The notes under the pieces were generated by a model. That model was given only the letters and a program-made list of their open reading frames with translations. It had not been told where the DNA came from and searched no databases. This document shows positions 1-12,698 of a stretch of 64,000 nt of DNA, piece by piece (positions within the stretch are counted from its first letter, which is position 1; each line of letters opens with the position of its first letter). Origin of the DNA: Phoenix dactylifera (lineage: Eukaryota; Streptophyta; Magnoliopsida; Arecales; Arecaceae). The translations under genes and the position numbers were made by a program. The stretch lies in contig NW_024067838.1 of assembly GCF_009389715.1 (NCBI RefSeq), forward strand, positions 342,001 through 406,000. Direction: 5' to 3'.

Positions 1-383
1 GATGTCCTGACACTAAGGTGTGCTAATTTAATATTTAGATTTAATTGGTAGGTAGGACAGGTGTGGTGAAAAATGTTCTAGGTTTTGCAGTTTGACAAGA
101 AAATAAGTTTCAAAACAGGGCTGTCATGCAAGAGAACTAGAACATATTTAAATAAGCAAGTCCAAGGGAGGAAGAACCTATTACCTGTGGCGGATACAGC
201 CAATCAGAATCAGGTACTCGTGGGCTGGGGCGACGGTCGGGACGCAGTGAGTCGGGTCGTCGGATGGCGTGAATCTGGTCGCGTTACAGCAACTGGGGGC
301 CTGCTGAACCTGTCAACTTTGGGGTATACTGTATGGTGTGGCTAGCGGGCCTGTAAATGAGGAAGGCTTGTGAGTTGATCCTT

Positions 384-476
384 GAATCAGTGGCGGGCCC
401 TGCAGTCAGTTGGGCCGCAGGTGCTACGGTGGATCGGGAATCAGTGGCGGGCCCTGCAGTCAGTTGGGCCGCAGGT
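384..476. repeat. 54-bp tandem duplication
   Basis: Two nearly identical copies begin with GAATCAGTGG at 384 and 438, giving a period of 54 bp. The second copy breaks off before its end. Confidence 0.7.
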
Positions 477-552
477 GGCTCAGTGGATCGGGCGCGATGG
501 AGCTCGAGTGAAGGAGAAAATTGGGACCGAAAGGGGAGTGGAGAGAAAAGGT

Positions 553-705
553 GAAAGGTGGAGGCGGTGGTCTGGTGCAGCGGCAAGCGGAGGTGGGCGT
601 AGCGGCGGGGCGTGGTGGAGTAGAGAAAAAAAAGGGGAAAGGTGGAGGCGGTGGTCTGGTGCAGTGGCAAGCGGAGGTGGGCGTAGCGGCGGGGCGTGGT
701 GGCGT
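553..705. repeat. 84-bp tandem duplication, G-rich
   Basis: Two copies of a G-rich unit begin with GAAAGGTGGA at 553 and 637. They share about 65 bp almost exactly and differ at the A-rich joint. Confidence 0.7.
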
Positions 706-1987
706 GGCTCAGTGGAGGGAGAGACGATGACAATCGGAGGAAGCGGGCGGACTCGGGTGGTGTGTTAGCTGCCCAACGGCGTCGCAGCTGGTTCGGGCGG
801 CGTAGCGGAGGGGTTCAGGCGATGGCGGATCTTGGCGGCGGCAGGAAGCGGCACGGGCGGAGGCGGCGACGGCGCAGCGACACGAGCGGCACGGGCACAG
901 GGGCGGCGCGGGCTCGGGTGACGGAGGAAATGGCGTCGGCGGCAGAAACGGCACGGCAGAGGCGGCGAGGAGGAAACGGCGGAACGGTCGATGGTGGCGC
1001 TGCAGGCGGAGCTCGGCGACGGCGGCGAAGGAGGCGGTGGAAACCCTAGGGTTTCCTCTTCGGCAGAACAGAGGTTAGGTTTTTTTTTTTTTTTTTTTTT
1101 AGGAACACGTGCAGGTCACGTGATCCGAAGGGATTTTTTTTTTTTTTTTTTGACTTACCGGATGTGAACCGGGCTATCGGGTTTGGGGTAACGGGTTTAG
1201 AACTTACCCGTTACCGTAACTCCTTCTTCAACCTCCCGATCGACTCGGGAGGGCGTTCCGGCCGCTTCGGCGGTGGTTGCGGAGCGGCCGAACTGAACGG
1301 CGACGGAGACTCCGTTGTCGGCGGCAACAGGCGGCGGCTGGTCGTGGTGGCGGCCGGAATCTTGCGCGCGGTGGTCGGCGGGTGCGTCGACAGTGCCGAG
1401 GGACAAGGTGGCAAGCAGATCGACGACGCTCTTCCTCTTTCCGGCAGCGGGAGTCACACGCGGTCCTTCAACGCGCTCCGGTGTCCGTGGTCGACGTACG
1501 GCGTAATACTCGTGCGGCCACAGAAATCCCGGAATCCGGCGACGCTCGGCCATACACCGGTGGTGGCACGACGGTGAAGACGCGGCAGAGGTGGTGGTGG
1601 CGTCGGTTGCAGGCTCCGGTGGAGGGCCAGAGGTGGCGCTGCAGGGAGGCCTCCGGGGAATCTGATGGAAAGAGGTGGTTGCGGCAGGGAGGGGCACAGT
1701 GGAACTGCTCGGCCACAGGGGAGCTTCCTTTTTTTTTTTTTTCTTTTTGTGTGTGAAGCTGACAGAGGGAAGGAGAGGAACCGAGAGAAGCTCGGTGAAT
1801 CAGGGTTGATCCCTTTGTCCCCTTTTTGTGAAAACCGAAAGAACGATCTTTTTTTTTTTTTTTTTTTTTTTTTTTGAACAGGCTGACAGAGGGAAGGCCC
1901 TGTTCTCCTTGAAGCACTGTGAGAACTAATGGGGAAGGAGGGCTGTTGTTGGATCGGGGCTTTGGCAGCAGGGGCAAAACCAGCCTT

Positions 1988-1999
1988 GCTCTGATACCA
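1988..1999 (-). other. Primer-binding site for initiator tRNA-Met
   Basis: The minus strand reads TGGTATCAGAGC, the complement of the 3' end of plant initiator tRNA-Met and the most common plant LTR retrotransposon primer site. It lies 3 nt inside the LTR end at 2003, the expected spacing, and sets the element's orientation as minus. Confidence 0.7.
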
Positions 2000-2002
2000 A
2001 GT

Positions 2003-2351
2003 TGATGCCGGACTAACTTTAAAATGAAACAGGGAAAGAGGGGAAAAGAAGGGGGAAGAAGAAGAGAAGAAGGAAAAGGGAGGAGAAGAGAAGAAGAGGA
2101 AACGTGGGGGAAGAAATTCTTTAATTCTGCATTAAAACCCTAATCAGCTTACAAGTTCCCTTTAAATAGGGCCCCATAAGAACAATTAAAATAAACCCCT
2201 TACATAAAATAATTCCCCACAAACAAGCCCTAAAATGAAAATAAGCCCAGAATAAAATAAACCACAAATAAATCCCTAAACACAAATAAACCCAGAAATA
2301 ATAATAAGCAAATATGCAAATAAAATGGGGACCTAGCTGATGTCCCCATCA
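2003..2351 (-). mobile_element. LTR (349 bp) of a minus-strand retrotransposon
   Basis: The segment has matching inverted ends (TGATG at 2003, CATCA at 2351) and lies directly beside the initiator-Met primer site, so it is read as the 5' LTR of a minus-strand element. A TATA-like TATTTAAA on the minus strand at 2161-2168 could start the element's transcript. No second copy exists in the window, so the far LTR must lie to the left or be lost. A fragment remaining after deletion is also possible. Confidence 0.6.
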
Positions 2352-4270
2352 GTCGTGCATGGAAACATCATTCTTTCTAAAGGTGGAATTATCAGAGAAG
2401 AGAAATAAATTTAACTCATTGGTGGTGAGTTTTGTATTCCTTCTAGGAACAAAATTTATTTGAGGTCAGCCTGGTAATCTAATTGTGCTGTTTGTCTCTA
2501 TGTAGGCTAATTTCCTAAACTAGAGTTTACAGCAATTTTCACAATATCTATCCAGGTTGCTGTTGTAGCAGCCCCATAACAGAAATGGAATAGGTGATTT
2601 CAGTCAAAGGGCTAAGATTTTGCTGGAATTCATTCTACACCAGATTCGTGCTTACTCTTTAAGATTTTTTGGTTTTATTTTGAAGTATTATCAGCACGTA
2701 GTGCGCTAACAACTCATAAGAAGCAAGAACTGCTAAATCATACCGAACTGGGAAGTCCAGGGCATCGCTGAACCGGAGCGGCTAATAACTAGGACAGTTC
2801 AACCAACCAATATGTTCCACATTAAAATCGGCTTTAACCAGGTTGAATTGTTTGGTTCTGTCCAGTTTCAAGTGGTTCGAGTCTTTTCCGGAACTGAACT
2901 GGGTTAGTCTTATATAAAACTCTTATCTCAATCTTTCTCCTCTCTCCTCTCCTCTCTAGCGAGTCACGAGTCATGATTTTCAAAGTCAAGGTCATTAATG
3001 ATTTATATCCACTCTATCATTTGCTTAATCTCACTATATTCCGCTCATGGCATAGTATTCTCACTCTTAATTCATTTTGTTCAGAAACTGGTTCTCCAAA
3101 GCTAAACACGTATTCTCAGAGAAAGATACTTACATAATGGAGATGATATCAAGCAAATTATTTAAGAGGAGAAAATATTTACACACCATACTACCACCGA
3201 ATTCATACTTCACTGAATCGCACTCAACCCCATTACTTTAGAGCCCTCTACGCGTTCCGAACATGCGATCAACGTCGCACAAAAAAAGCCATCATCAACA
3301 CAGTATTTCGTTATCACAGTCGATTAATACTTCCAGGGGAAATGCCAATTTCCTCTGCCTCTCTTATTGCATTTCCACAACGCCTTCGAAGTTTATGTTG
3401 CAAAACTACCGATATAAGATTAGAATTTAAGTGAAAACCAAAAAGAAGCGAAAGGCACACAGAGAAGAGAGGAAGATAAGGCCTGCTGACCTTGCTGATC
3501 GGCGGCCCTGGGACGCAGCACGAGCACCCTGCGCCGCTGGTGAGAGGGAAGCCCAAGGGAAGCAGCAGAGAGAGAAGATCTCCGGAAGCAAGAGGAGGAG
3601 GGAGGGGGAGAGGGCTTGAAGAGGAGAGGAGATCCGGGGAGGAGGCGAGGGGAGAGCGAAGATCGCCAGACCTCTGAGGCCATAACTTCTGGTCGAAGAC
3701 GGCAAAGGTGGGGTGGGTGCTGCCCAAAAGGAAGGAGTGTCCTTCTTGGAGCCGCGGACTGGGACATGCGGGCGTCGGGGCGTTGGCCGAGGGATAAGGG
3801 AGTGGGGCAACGAGTGGAGGGAAAGAGATAGGAGAAGCGAGCGATCGAGATCTCCCCGACCGTTGCTTGTGTGGGACCACATGGCCGGTGACAGCGTTCC
3901 GACCTTTGCCAGCAAACAGTATGTACGGAATGGCATGGCTGCAGCCAGCAGGGAGCATTATTTAGCTCTTGCTGGTAAAAACGAAGCTTTGATTTCATCA
4001 AACTGACTCTCTTGCTGGTAAAAACGAAGCTTTGATTTTATCTAAATGGCTCAGGTTCGAAACGTGCGAGCGTCGATTAAATACAGGGATCGGATACTTC
4101 CTACCTGATTTGCTCGGTGACTCGCTATCTGGTCTTTGTCGTTATTTAGCTTGTGCTGGTGTGACGTACTTACACGAAAATAGAACTAAGCTCTGCCACG
4201 AATAAAAAGAATATGAATAAAAATGTTCTATCCGTATCGAACACTCTCCAATGGAGAGAGGGTCCAGTGG
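2352..4270. other. Intergenic, no gene recognised
   Basis: Between the left-edge LTR and the GAUT1 3' end no conserved domain was found. Around 2690-2920 there is degenerate GAACCGG/ACTGG-rich sequence of the kind seen in old dispersed repeats. From 3430 to 3900 a purine-rich, GC-rich block opens several frames on both strands at once. None shows a family motif, so no gene is called. Confidence 0.5.
3968..4045. repeat. 43-bp tandem duplication
   Basis: CTTGCTGGTAAAAACGAAGC starts at 3968 and again at 4011. The copies diverge after about 32 bp. Confidence 0.75.
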
Positions 4271-4611
4271 GGATTGCTACGCCCCCCCCCCAAAAAAAAA
4301 TAAACTAAGAACGACAAGAAGTGAGCTTATGGGATATTCACCCTGTAATATTTACATTGATCTTCTAAGTTCTAATCATGTTCCAAATATGTGCATGCAT
4401 AATACCGAATAACAATCGACAGCATTCAATAGCCTTGAAGAACATCGTGGAATAGAGAAACAAAATGTGCAGCAAAAAGAAAATGAGATTAAACAGTACG
4501 AGTGTAATAATGGCATGCAAAGAATCTAGTATTCCCCAGCTTTACAACACAAGCACCCTCCCTGTTTCAGGGCAGAAGCGCATCCTCCAAGCACAATTAT
4601 GCCACGTCTAA

Positions 4612-7600
4612 CTATTGACTAAGGTTGCATATCTTGGCATATGGATGGTAGTATTTGATGTATTTGGTCCAGTAACGCCTGTACTTGGTCATTGCAGCCT
4701 CCAACCAAGGCTTCATATTCCCATTATAATGGATGACAGCAGCATTCTCAATCTCCGAGCGATCAATGCTTGGATTATACCCCAGCCCAAGAACATGCCA
4801 TGACTTGTCCAGTGGATGTGTCAAATTGTAGAACGTCAGAAGTCCAGGAGGAAGTGTACCAAGTTTCCATAGAGCCCTGTTCTCATTCTAGCATTAGGAG
4901 AGAAATCTAATTAATGCCTAAACCATGAGAATATCATGCACTGTGCATGTTAGTGAATGGATGCAAATGAGATGTACCATTTTTAAAAAAAGAATCTGCT
5001 GAATTTCTGAGGTTAAAAAGATGCTATGAAAATAAAATGCCACAAGCAACTATAGTAGACATAAATGAAGCTTTTTTGACAAAATCATTGAAGACAGGGT
5101 TGAGCAGTAACCGGTCAGGGAGAGAGATGGTTTTCACACAAGCAGACAAGATTTTCCAGTTACAGTGAGCCTACCACCAATATGCATTTTGCCTTTAACT
5201 TTAACCCTACAAATCTACAATATTCACAAATAAGCCTACAGATGATCTATGAACAGATGAGATAAGAAAATGAAATGTTTGGTTCGATTTATGACAGCTT
5301 TGCCAGGATGACATGATATTATCAGTAAAAGCCAGATTATGCAATTCACATATATTCAGTGATAACAAGTTTAGGAGCAAGGCACTGGTCTCTACTCTCT
5401 ATCAACAACCTAAGGATAACACGTAATCGTTTCCTGCCAACATCTCAGGATTCCTTACACGGGAAAGAAAATAGATCAGAAAAATTTCATTGGAAATATA
5501 TCAGAAAATATGAAACAAAGATATGCCTCTGAAGTAGTATTCACATGTTTAAAAGCTTTTAGGAATTTTAAAGGATATAGCATTGTGATTGTTGTAGATA
5601 TAGGAAATATAGAGGGTGAACTGGTGAAGATACATGAAACGAGATTTTATGAGGGTGAGAAGATAGAGATTGAGGGTCCAGAAAACTACAAAGGAAAGCT
5701 GGTGTATATAAAATGGAGAAAGCTAATGAGTCACAAAAACATGGAAATTACATGATTTGGATGGTCTTCACGGGAGATAAGAGGTGGCCTAGATGATGAG
5801 AGGAGGTTGAATAGTCTAAAGATTAAGAAGGCAACATGGAAGAGTAAAAGAAACCTGTAGAAATGTCTGGATCTTTGACAGGAACGTATGACGAGCAAAG
5901 ATCCATCAAGCAGGTTAAAACATATGAGATAATGTTGATTGGTCAAGATTATGATTACTTTAGGAATCCACATGCACAAACATGCAGATATATGGAGCAT
6001 GCATAACTAATGTTTTGATCTAGAAACTACAGATGTATGGATAGGGAATTAGATAGGTTCCACTAATAGATACTGCTTATGAGAAAAATACAAAGACATA
6101 ACAAAATGCATAAAGACAGCTACTGCTCAGTTGATCGATTAAGAGGTCTTAGATATTATCCTACAAACCAGAGTTACCAGACCAAATACAGCATCAGTAT
6201 TCTATATGAAATACCAATAACTCACAAAGAACAGCATTCAAGCAAGGCTTTTAAGTTAACTTACCAATGACTGCCACTTGTGATAAATCCCAGTAATATC
6301 TTTCTTCTTCCAAGCATTAAGATTAAACATATTCATTCCATAGGCCCAGCCACAAGCATTTGGATCAAAGTTCCTGGAAATGTGAGGGTTTGAGAAGTTG
6401 AGGTATTTGTCAAACCGATGAAAACTCTGGCCACAAGTCTCTACGGCACCATTTACTTTTCCCTTTAGATCTATAGACCACAAAGCTGTCAAATCCTTCT
6501 GAACAACAATGTCATCATCCAGAAACAAGATTTTATTCAATTTAGGATAAACCTGTGGGAGATAGAACCTCAGATGATTTAGCATTGAAAGATATTTTGG
6601 GTTCCGGTACTTTAAATTTGAAGAACCTGTAGAGAGAGTTGTATGACCACCAGCTTTGAAATAGTATTCTTTCATCGCAGCAGACTCAAGCTGCCGCAAA
6701 ACTGGACAATATGATGAGTTCAGCCATTTGAATTCATCCACATTTTCAACATGAATGGTTGCTTTTCCAGGTGGATTCAATAGAAACCACATGTTCATGG
6801 CTCCAAAGTTCAGTTTATCAGTAACCAGATGGAAGACATGTTTCTCTGTCTCCTGAAACCAATAAGAATGTTAGTTGCTTAATGCACCCAGGCACACAGA
6901 GGAGCGCGGGGGGGGGGGGGGGGGGGGGGGGGGGTGTGGACGAAAAAGGAAAGAGACCCATTACCTTGGCATTCATGATGGTTGAGTTCACAACGACTGA
7001 TGCAGCTAAAATGTTGTCAGAAAAGAGTGCATAATGGTAAAGATTTGGATCATCCAATTTCTCACTCCTTTGAAACTTTCTTTTCTCTGGAGGGAGGAGA
7101 TAGTAAGCTATGCTTAAGTGCATAGATAAGCAGTGGATCCCATTGGGAATTGTTTTTGCCGCCAACTGGCTTAGGAAAGTGCTCTGTTTCTTTAAGCTCC
7201 TAACCTGTGTATCTGCTAATTGAAGCATTGCTCTGAGCTTCTGAGTCACTACCTTACAGTCATACAACTGTTCTCTTGCTTTTGACAAGACTTGACCCAT
7301 TTCTTTTATTCTCTTGGATGCGCTGGAAATAATACATTCCAAGTTAATAATGCACTGGTGCAGAAAGACAGGAAATAGAAAAACAGCCTCACCTGTGATG
7401 GAGGTCAGAATCAGCATTGGCTTCTCCAAGAGCACTTTGACTTTCCTTTAGCCGATTCTGTAGTTCCCGATAAAGATCTGTCTTATTTTTCGACTTAGCA
7501 ATGACTGAATAAACCCTAGCCATGATCATTTGGTCTCGCATCAACCTTACGGTCGAATCAGAATTCTCATTCTCATTATCTTTCCTCCATATGCTATATT

Positions 7601-10600
7601 TTCCAAGTACTGCAGAGTTTACACCCTTTGAGCGCTGAATGGCAGCATTTTCAAGTTTCACCAATTCTTCATCATCCTGTTTAACCAACTCAAATGCTCT
7701 CCTTTCTCGTCTTCTCTCTCTCAATCGCTACAATCCTCAAGATTAAAAAAGACAAATCCAATTAATCGAAGCAGATCTTCCAAAGTATCAAACTCCAAAA
7801 TATGTGTATGTGTGAGTGCTGTCAAGAAGTGTATCCTATTCTTTATTCTTGTCTTCAGGGGAACCTGGTTCAACAAATCTACTCAAATCAGATATCAAGG
7901 ACTGTTCCACTTCAAGATAACTTTTCAAAAGCCAAGAAGTTGATGGAGTTGGTGTTAAAACTTAAAAGCATAGCACCGGGAAGAAAAATTAAATACCCGT
8001 CGAGCAACTATTACTGGATTATCAAGAAGTTGATGTCCATCTGCATATCAGAAAGACATGAAAATGCTCATTTATAAGTAGAGACATAAACAGTTGAAAT
8101 GTTATATCAAAAAATACCAGAATCATCTTTAACCCCTTTATCGATTGTTAGCAAATCACCAGCCGCAGCAACATTTTCTGGTTCGACACGGGAAGCATTT
8201 TGTGCAACATCTGAAGCTGCCTGAATCGGCTTCAAGAAATTGAAACATGCAGCCAGATCAATAGGCACATTGAGGCTGGAAAACCCCAAAAACTTATATA
8301 GAGTAAAATGGAAATACATCTGAAATGGTCAGATTCTGAGAAGCTTCATCCTGCCCACCAATTCTCCATGAAGATGACACATAGTTTTTTCTGGCCGAAT
8401 CAAGACTCCATGGTCCTAAGTCATGTCTGGTAGCAGAAATGATATCAATTACCTGTGAACATAAAGCAGAGGCATGTGTCTAGTTGAATGTTAACTCATG
8501 AAAACTAAACAAAATTCATGAGAAAACTAGAAGAAGACAAACCATTCAACATGTACCTCTTTTGTAAAAATAGATTTCATGTGTTGCATGGCCAATTGTT
8601 CCCTCCAATCAACAATCTGCAACAGTATTTATAGAGTTAATATACGTAAGAAAAATGAGTACATTGAGTTGACCCTAAAATTAGTAAAACTATGAAAGTA
8701 AGCACTAAATAGTGTGCTACCGGCTTGCTTGAAATGTGTAGAATGCCCTTCCAATCTGCATTGCGAGCAAAGGAATTTTAGATTAGTGGGACTCAGGTGA
8801 ACGTATTAGAAGAGCCATGTAGAGACACAAAGAGGTCCAATAAGTAGCAGATATTAATGCTTAAAAAGTCTGTTCTCTGACAAAAGTATTGCAAAGACAG
8901 ACACCTTCAGGAGTCCACTTTTAAAAATCAACAATTATCAGAGTATATACTCCTTTACCCTTTTTATCTTTATAATCAGATAAGCTGCTGACAGTAAGAG
9001 CAAATATTTCTCTCCTGAGTACATAAACCTTTTAGACTCTGAAAATCATACAAAATATAGGACATAAAAAAAATCTTCATTCCAAAATACAGAACAAATA
9101 TATAACTGTATGATAGGAAGTTGGAAGATAAGAAGGTGAATTCATTTCAATGACTTGGTGAACTACTAGAGACTTTAAAGGCCTACATAGCAAGAAAATA
9201 CAAGAATATTTAGGAAAAGATTTTTGGTACATGGTAACTGATGAGTTGATAACTCAACCCCCTAATAGAAACTGCAAGAAAATTTTCAAAGGAAATACGA
9301 ATGAGATATAATCTTATTTTCTCATCATTCTGTTAACAAATTATTAGACCAATCTATGAATGCTGCAGAACAACACCACCCTACAAACCTAGTAATAAGC
9401 ATGGGTACAAGGTTTAGTTTATCCAACATCCAGTGGAGCAAGTTTCAACAAGACCTAACATTAGGACCTTTCTGTGCAAAAATTGAAACTAGATGAAATA
9501 TTTGCATGTGTTTGTAAAACAAGATATTAAATGTACAATATATGCATGTAAGGAAGCATGCACGCTTTTGTGAGTGCATAAGTAGTCATAAGTATGTTGT
9601 ATATATGTATGAAAGGAATGGCTAATGTTCCTAGAGCAAAATAACTAAAGTAGCTATGACAAAACAAATAGTAAGTAATGGAGATGATGGATTTGGCAGA
9701 GGGCATTTGGTAGAAGAGAACTTAAAGGAAGGAAAAAAGAGGTAATGAAATTCCAATTATCATACTTTGGCATCCAAGAAAAAGAAATAAAGAGAAGAAA
9801 TGATAGCAAATACTGCTCAAGATTGTCTAATGTTGTCAAGTACTTTGACTTAATAAAAGAATATCTCTATGCTCACCTTCTGTTCCCCCAACTGGCATCA
9901 ACAATATCCCACCCCCCCCCCCCCCCAAAAAAAAAAAAGATAGAGATAGAGATAGAGAGAGAGAGAGAGAGAGAGACAGAGGGGGGGGGGGTCACACCAT
10001 TGTCCACTATGATGGTTATTAAAAGTTGAACTGACAAGTAGTTTTATGTCATCCTCAACATATTTGCTAGGATTAATGAAACAATTACCAAGAAAAAGAG
10101 GAAAGTTTATGACTAGTTTCAACTTAAGTGGTCATTGCTATATGAATTACAATAAGCAAAATCAACGCATGCTAAACTATAAGTTCCGGTATTACCGTCT
10201 CTTAAAGAACATTCACTTCATAAAGGAAATGAAGTATTGGATAACAATACAAATTGTTCTGAATATCTATGTTTATCATCAACTGCACATATATAAATCC
10301 TACATTTTGGAGCTATATAATAGGCATCCAACTCAGGCAGGTTTCATCTGATTATACGCCAACCTAGGCCCAGCTTGATTTCCTCTGCTCATCCAAACTT
10401 GCTTAAACTGACTAAAACACTGATCACCAACCACAATATGGAACCTATTTGAACCCCATTCTGTATTCTTCCACCAAAGCACAATTCAGGTTGAAGGAAT
10501 CAAGTCAGATTGTATCAGGAAAGATATAATTGTTTGAGAGATTTTGAGTGGAATACAAACTAAAATATATGATAAATTTTCTCATGACTGGATTTAATTC

Positions 10601-12698
10601 AATGTAGTCTGCATGATTTCTAACATATGGTCTATATGTTATGCTTAAATAGAGAATTTCAATGTTCCATATAAGCATGGATTAGCATGCGTGAGGGTTG
10701 TAGTATAGTGATTACAGATGATATCTAGTTAGGTTACGTACAGAGCAGTATGACATCAATTTGGACTGGATTTGGGGAAGGCCAGCATGTCCAAGCTCTT
10801 AACCCTAACCCAGCACCAAACTATAACTGGGTATGATATTCCCTAGCCCATAATCCTCCCAATGTTGGGTAAATACGTTTAGCTCATCCTAGAATTTGGA
10901 TTAGATAATGTCAAGTTTGTACTAAAACAGCCCAAGTTGAACAATACTAAATCAAAACATAAAAACAGCTTTTTAACATTAAAATATAGAAAATTATTTA
11001 CATTTTTTTAATTAATATGTTTCAAAAGTTATACATATTATAAAAAATGAAAAGCATTGGCATGTAGTGAAATAAACAGAGGATAATTTTAAATGCTTAT
11101 ATTGACACTTTATGAGTGCCTTGCTGAAAAGAACAAAGGGCATGATAAGTTGCTAGAAAGTTTTCAGCGGCATGTTCGGAAGGTGACACCCGTTGTTGTT
11201 AAAATCTTATGATTCACGATTCGATCTAATAACCCATTTTTAAATTATTTATTACTAATAAGTGCAAGCTTGTTATTGAAGTTTATGGACAAATTTTCAT
11301 ATTTTATAAATGTAGCTTAAAAGTTCTACCTTGTTTCTCTCTAAAACATTGTAATTAAAATGATAATTGAATTGATAAGTAATATATAAATATCTTGAAT
11401 AACTAAACACAATGTTTGTTCCATTAGACATGCTAAGTATAGGCTTATCCTGGTGGACACTAGGTTCATGAATGCCTTTTTATTCTTCATTCATCCACTC
11501 TATATTTGACTTGTAGTTCAATTTCTATATTTCTTAAATAATTTTAAAAATATAGAAAGAAATTAGAAAAATCTTATGATCTGCAATTAGATTCATGACT
11601 TGGTTCAATCCAACCCACTCTACAATTTACAGCTCGATCACAATCTTAACAATATTGGTGACATCATCATGCATGGCCAAATTAATCGTCAAGGAATGTC
11701 TCATCAAGTCTAAGGGTCTTAATCAGAATTATCTACAGAGTTAGAAACCCAAAGAAACAAGTGTCATTATTGAAGGAGAAAAGATAAATTTAAAAAAAGA
11801 AAAAAAAGAAAAGCCTACTTCAATGAAGTTTCATGCATTAAAAAAAAAATATATGTGACGAGACTGATAATCTAGAATCAAGCTTAAAGATGCCAACAAT
11901 AAATCCTCTAGCATGAAATCTTAAAAGCATTAAACTTCTACATGTCAAATTGCTGGTTCACTTTTCATATCCATTTGCTTAATCTTCTATTGTTTTGAAA
12001 TTTAACCCTTAGCACCCAAAAAAAAAAAATCTTGAAACCCCACAAAAGTCAGGTAGCAATGAAAAAAGGTTGTTGCTCACAAATCTACTTCCCAGCATAT
12101 TCTTTCAACCAAGTGCACCTTAATCATAAATTTCCTTCAACAATTCATTTATTACATTTGTTGCAGGCAGCATGTCTCACTTGAATATGTAGGTATATGT
12201 ATATTTTTATGTATATAGGGTCAGCTTTCGACTACTCATTCATCAAGAACTTGTATTTAGGCTACCTTAGTTTTATTTCAAGCTTTTTCGCATCCTTCTT
12301 ATAAATTTCATCCATGTTTCCTTATGTGTTCCCAAAGTGGAGTCACAGAGCCTCTCAAAAGAATAGTAAACTTCCCAGAAGGAAGTCAGAGAGCTTGGAT
12401 TATGCACGTAGATCCCATTTTTATAGTAATAGAGATTCTCAACTCAAAAAATTTCTGTGGTTTAATTAGCTATATGATCTTCTTTCGTCGGCTACATACC
12501 TCATCCCCGAGCAAGATATTCGGGAGATAGAACCGACTCACCGGCCACGACGGATGTGCGGATGCCACGCGCCGCCAAGAAGAACAGCGGCGAGAGAAAG
12601 GAGAGGAGGAGGAGGTGGAGCACGGCGAGTTTGGCGACGACGCCGCCGCGGCTCCTCTGGATCCCGCCGGACGCGGCAGGGAGCTTGGAGGGGCGCAT
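4612..12698 (-). CDS. GAUT1: Alpha-1,4-galacturonosyltransferase 1 (homogalacturonan synthase), GT8
   Basis: Golgi type II membrane enzyme that adds galacturonic acid from UDP-GalA to pectic homogalacturonan; in Arabidopsis it acts with GAUT7. Coding exons, 5' to 3': 12698-12500, 8616-8557, 8452-8318, 8220-8118, 8040-7997, 7727-7393, 7322-6965, 6852-6265, 4887-4612. All introns read GT..AG and phases agree. Exon 1 has basic residues then a hydrophobic anchor (LAVLHLLLLSF), with the short stem motif DWREQ in exon 2. Exon 6 has the conserved SAVLGKYSIWR segment. Exon 8 holds the GT8 metal motif LFLDDD, and exon 9 the HVLGLGYNPS and HYNGNMKPW motifs, whose His is the metal ligand. The match is nearer GAUT1 than GAUT4. 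Oddity: exon 1 carries an apparent extra G (12505-12508) that puts a stop at the splice junction; without it the product is 698 residues. Intron 1 is 3.9 kb. Downstream half certain; the exon 4 border was chosen by phase. Confidence 0.93.
6908..6934. repeat. G27 homopolymer (C27 in the transcript) inside a 112-nt GAUT1 intron
   Basis: Twenty-seven consecutive G on the plus strand, hence C27 in the pre-mRNA, lie in the intron at 6853-6964. The tract begins about 30 nt after the donor and ends about 55 nt before the acceptor. Confidence 0.95.
8617..12499 (-). other. GAUT1 intron 1, 3.9 kb, no second gene seen
   Basis: The donor AG|GTATGT lies at 12499 and the acceptor TTGCAG at 8617. The interior is AT-rich, with the compound repeat at 9912-9991 and weakly repetitive sequence near 10730-10950. 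No conserved coding domain was found on either strand. Confidence 0.6.
9912..9991. repeat. Compound simple repeat C15-A12-(GA)n-G11
   Basis: A C run, an A run, GATA/GA dinucleotides and a G run follow each other without a gap, inside GAUT1 intron 1. A shorter C-run to A-run joint occurs near 4281. Confidence 0.9.

Larger units (their letters stand above)
1..2002 (-). mobile_element. Non-coding interior of a minus-strand LTR element, cut by the left edge
   Basis: This stretch lies on the interior side of the LTR and primer-binding site at 1988-2351, so it should be the internal region of a minus-strand LTR retrotransposon that continues past the left edge. No gag, protease, RT or integrase motif was found in any frame. 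It is GC-rich and low in complexity from about 370 to 1050, has tandem duplications, and carries long T runs near 1080, 1134, 1729 and 1851. The open frames here overlap on both strands and look like a result of GC bias. A non-autonomous (LARD-like) element fits, but the other LTR is not in view. Confidence 0.45.

Noticed and set aside
3314-4006. Several overlapping open frames on both strands, up to 214 codons
   Set aside because: Purine/GC-biased sequence opens frames on both strands simultaneously; no domain, splice support or family resemblance.
8221-8319. Coding continuation FLGFSSLNVPIDLAACFNFL in GAUT1
   Set aside because: The frame does not match the upstream exon, and a GT..AG intron of about 97 nt removes it with correct phase on both sides.
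8721-8755. Exon-like 35-nt segment in GAUT1 intron 1 bounded by AG and GT
   Set aside because: Its length is not a multiple of three, it has no counterpart in GAUT proteins, and its inclusion does not avoid the stop at the end of exon 1.
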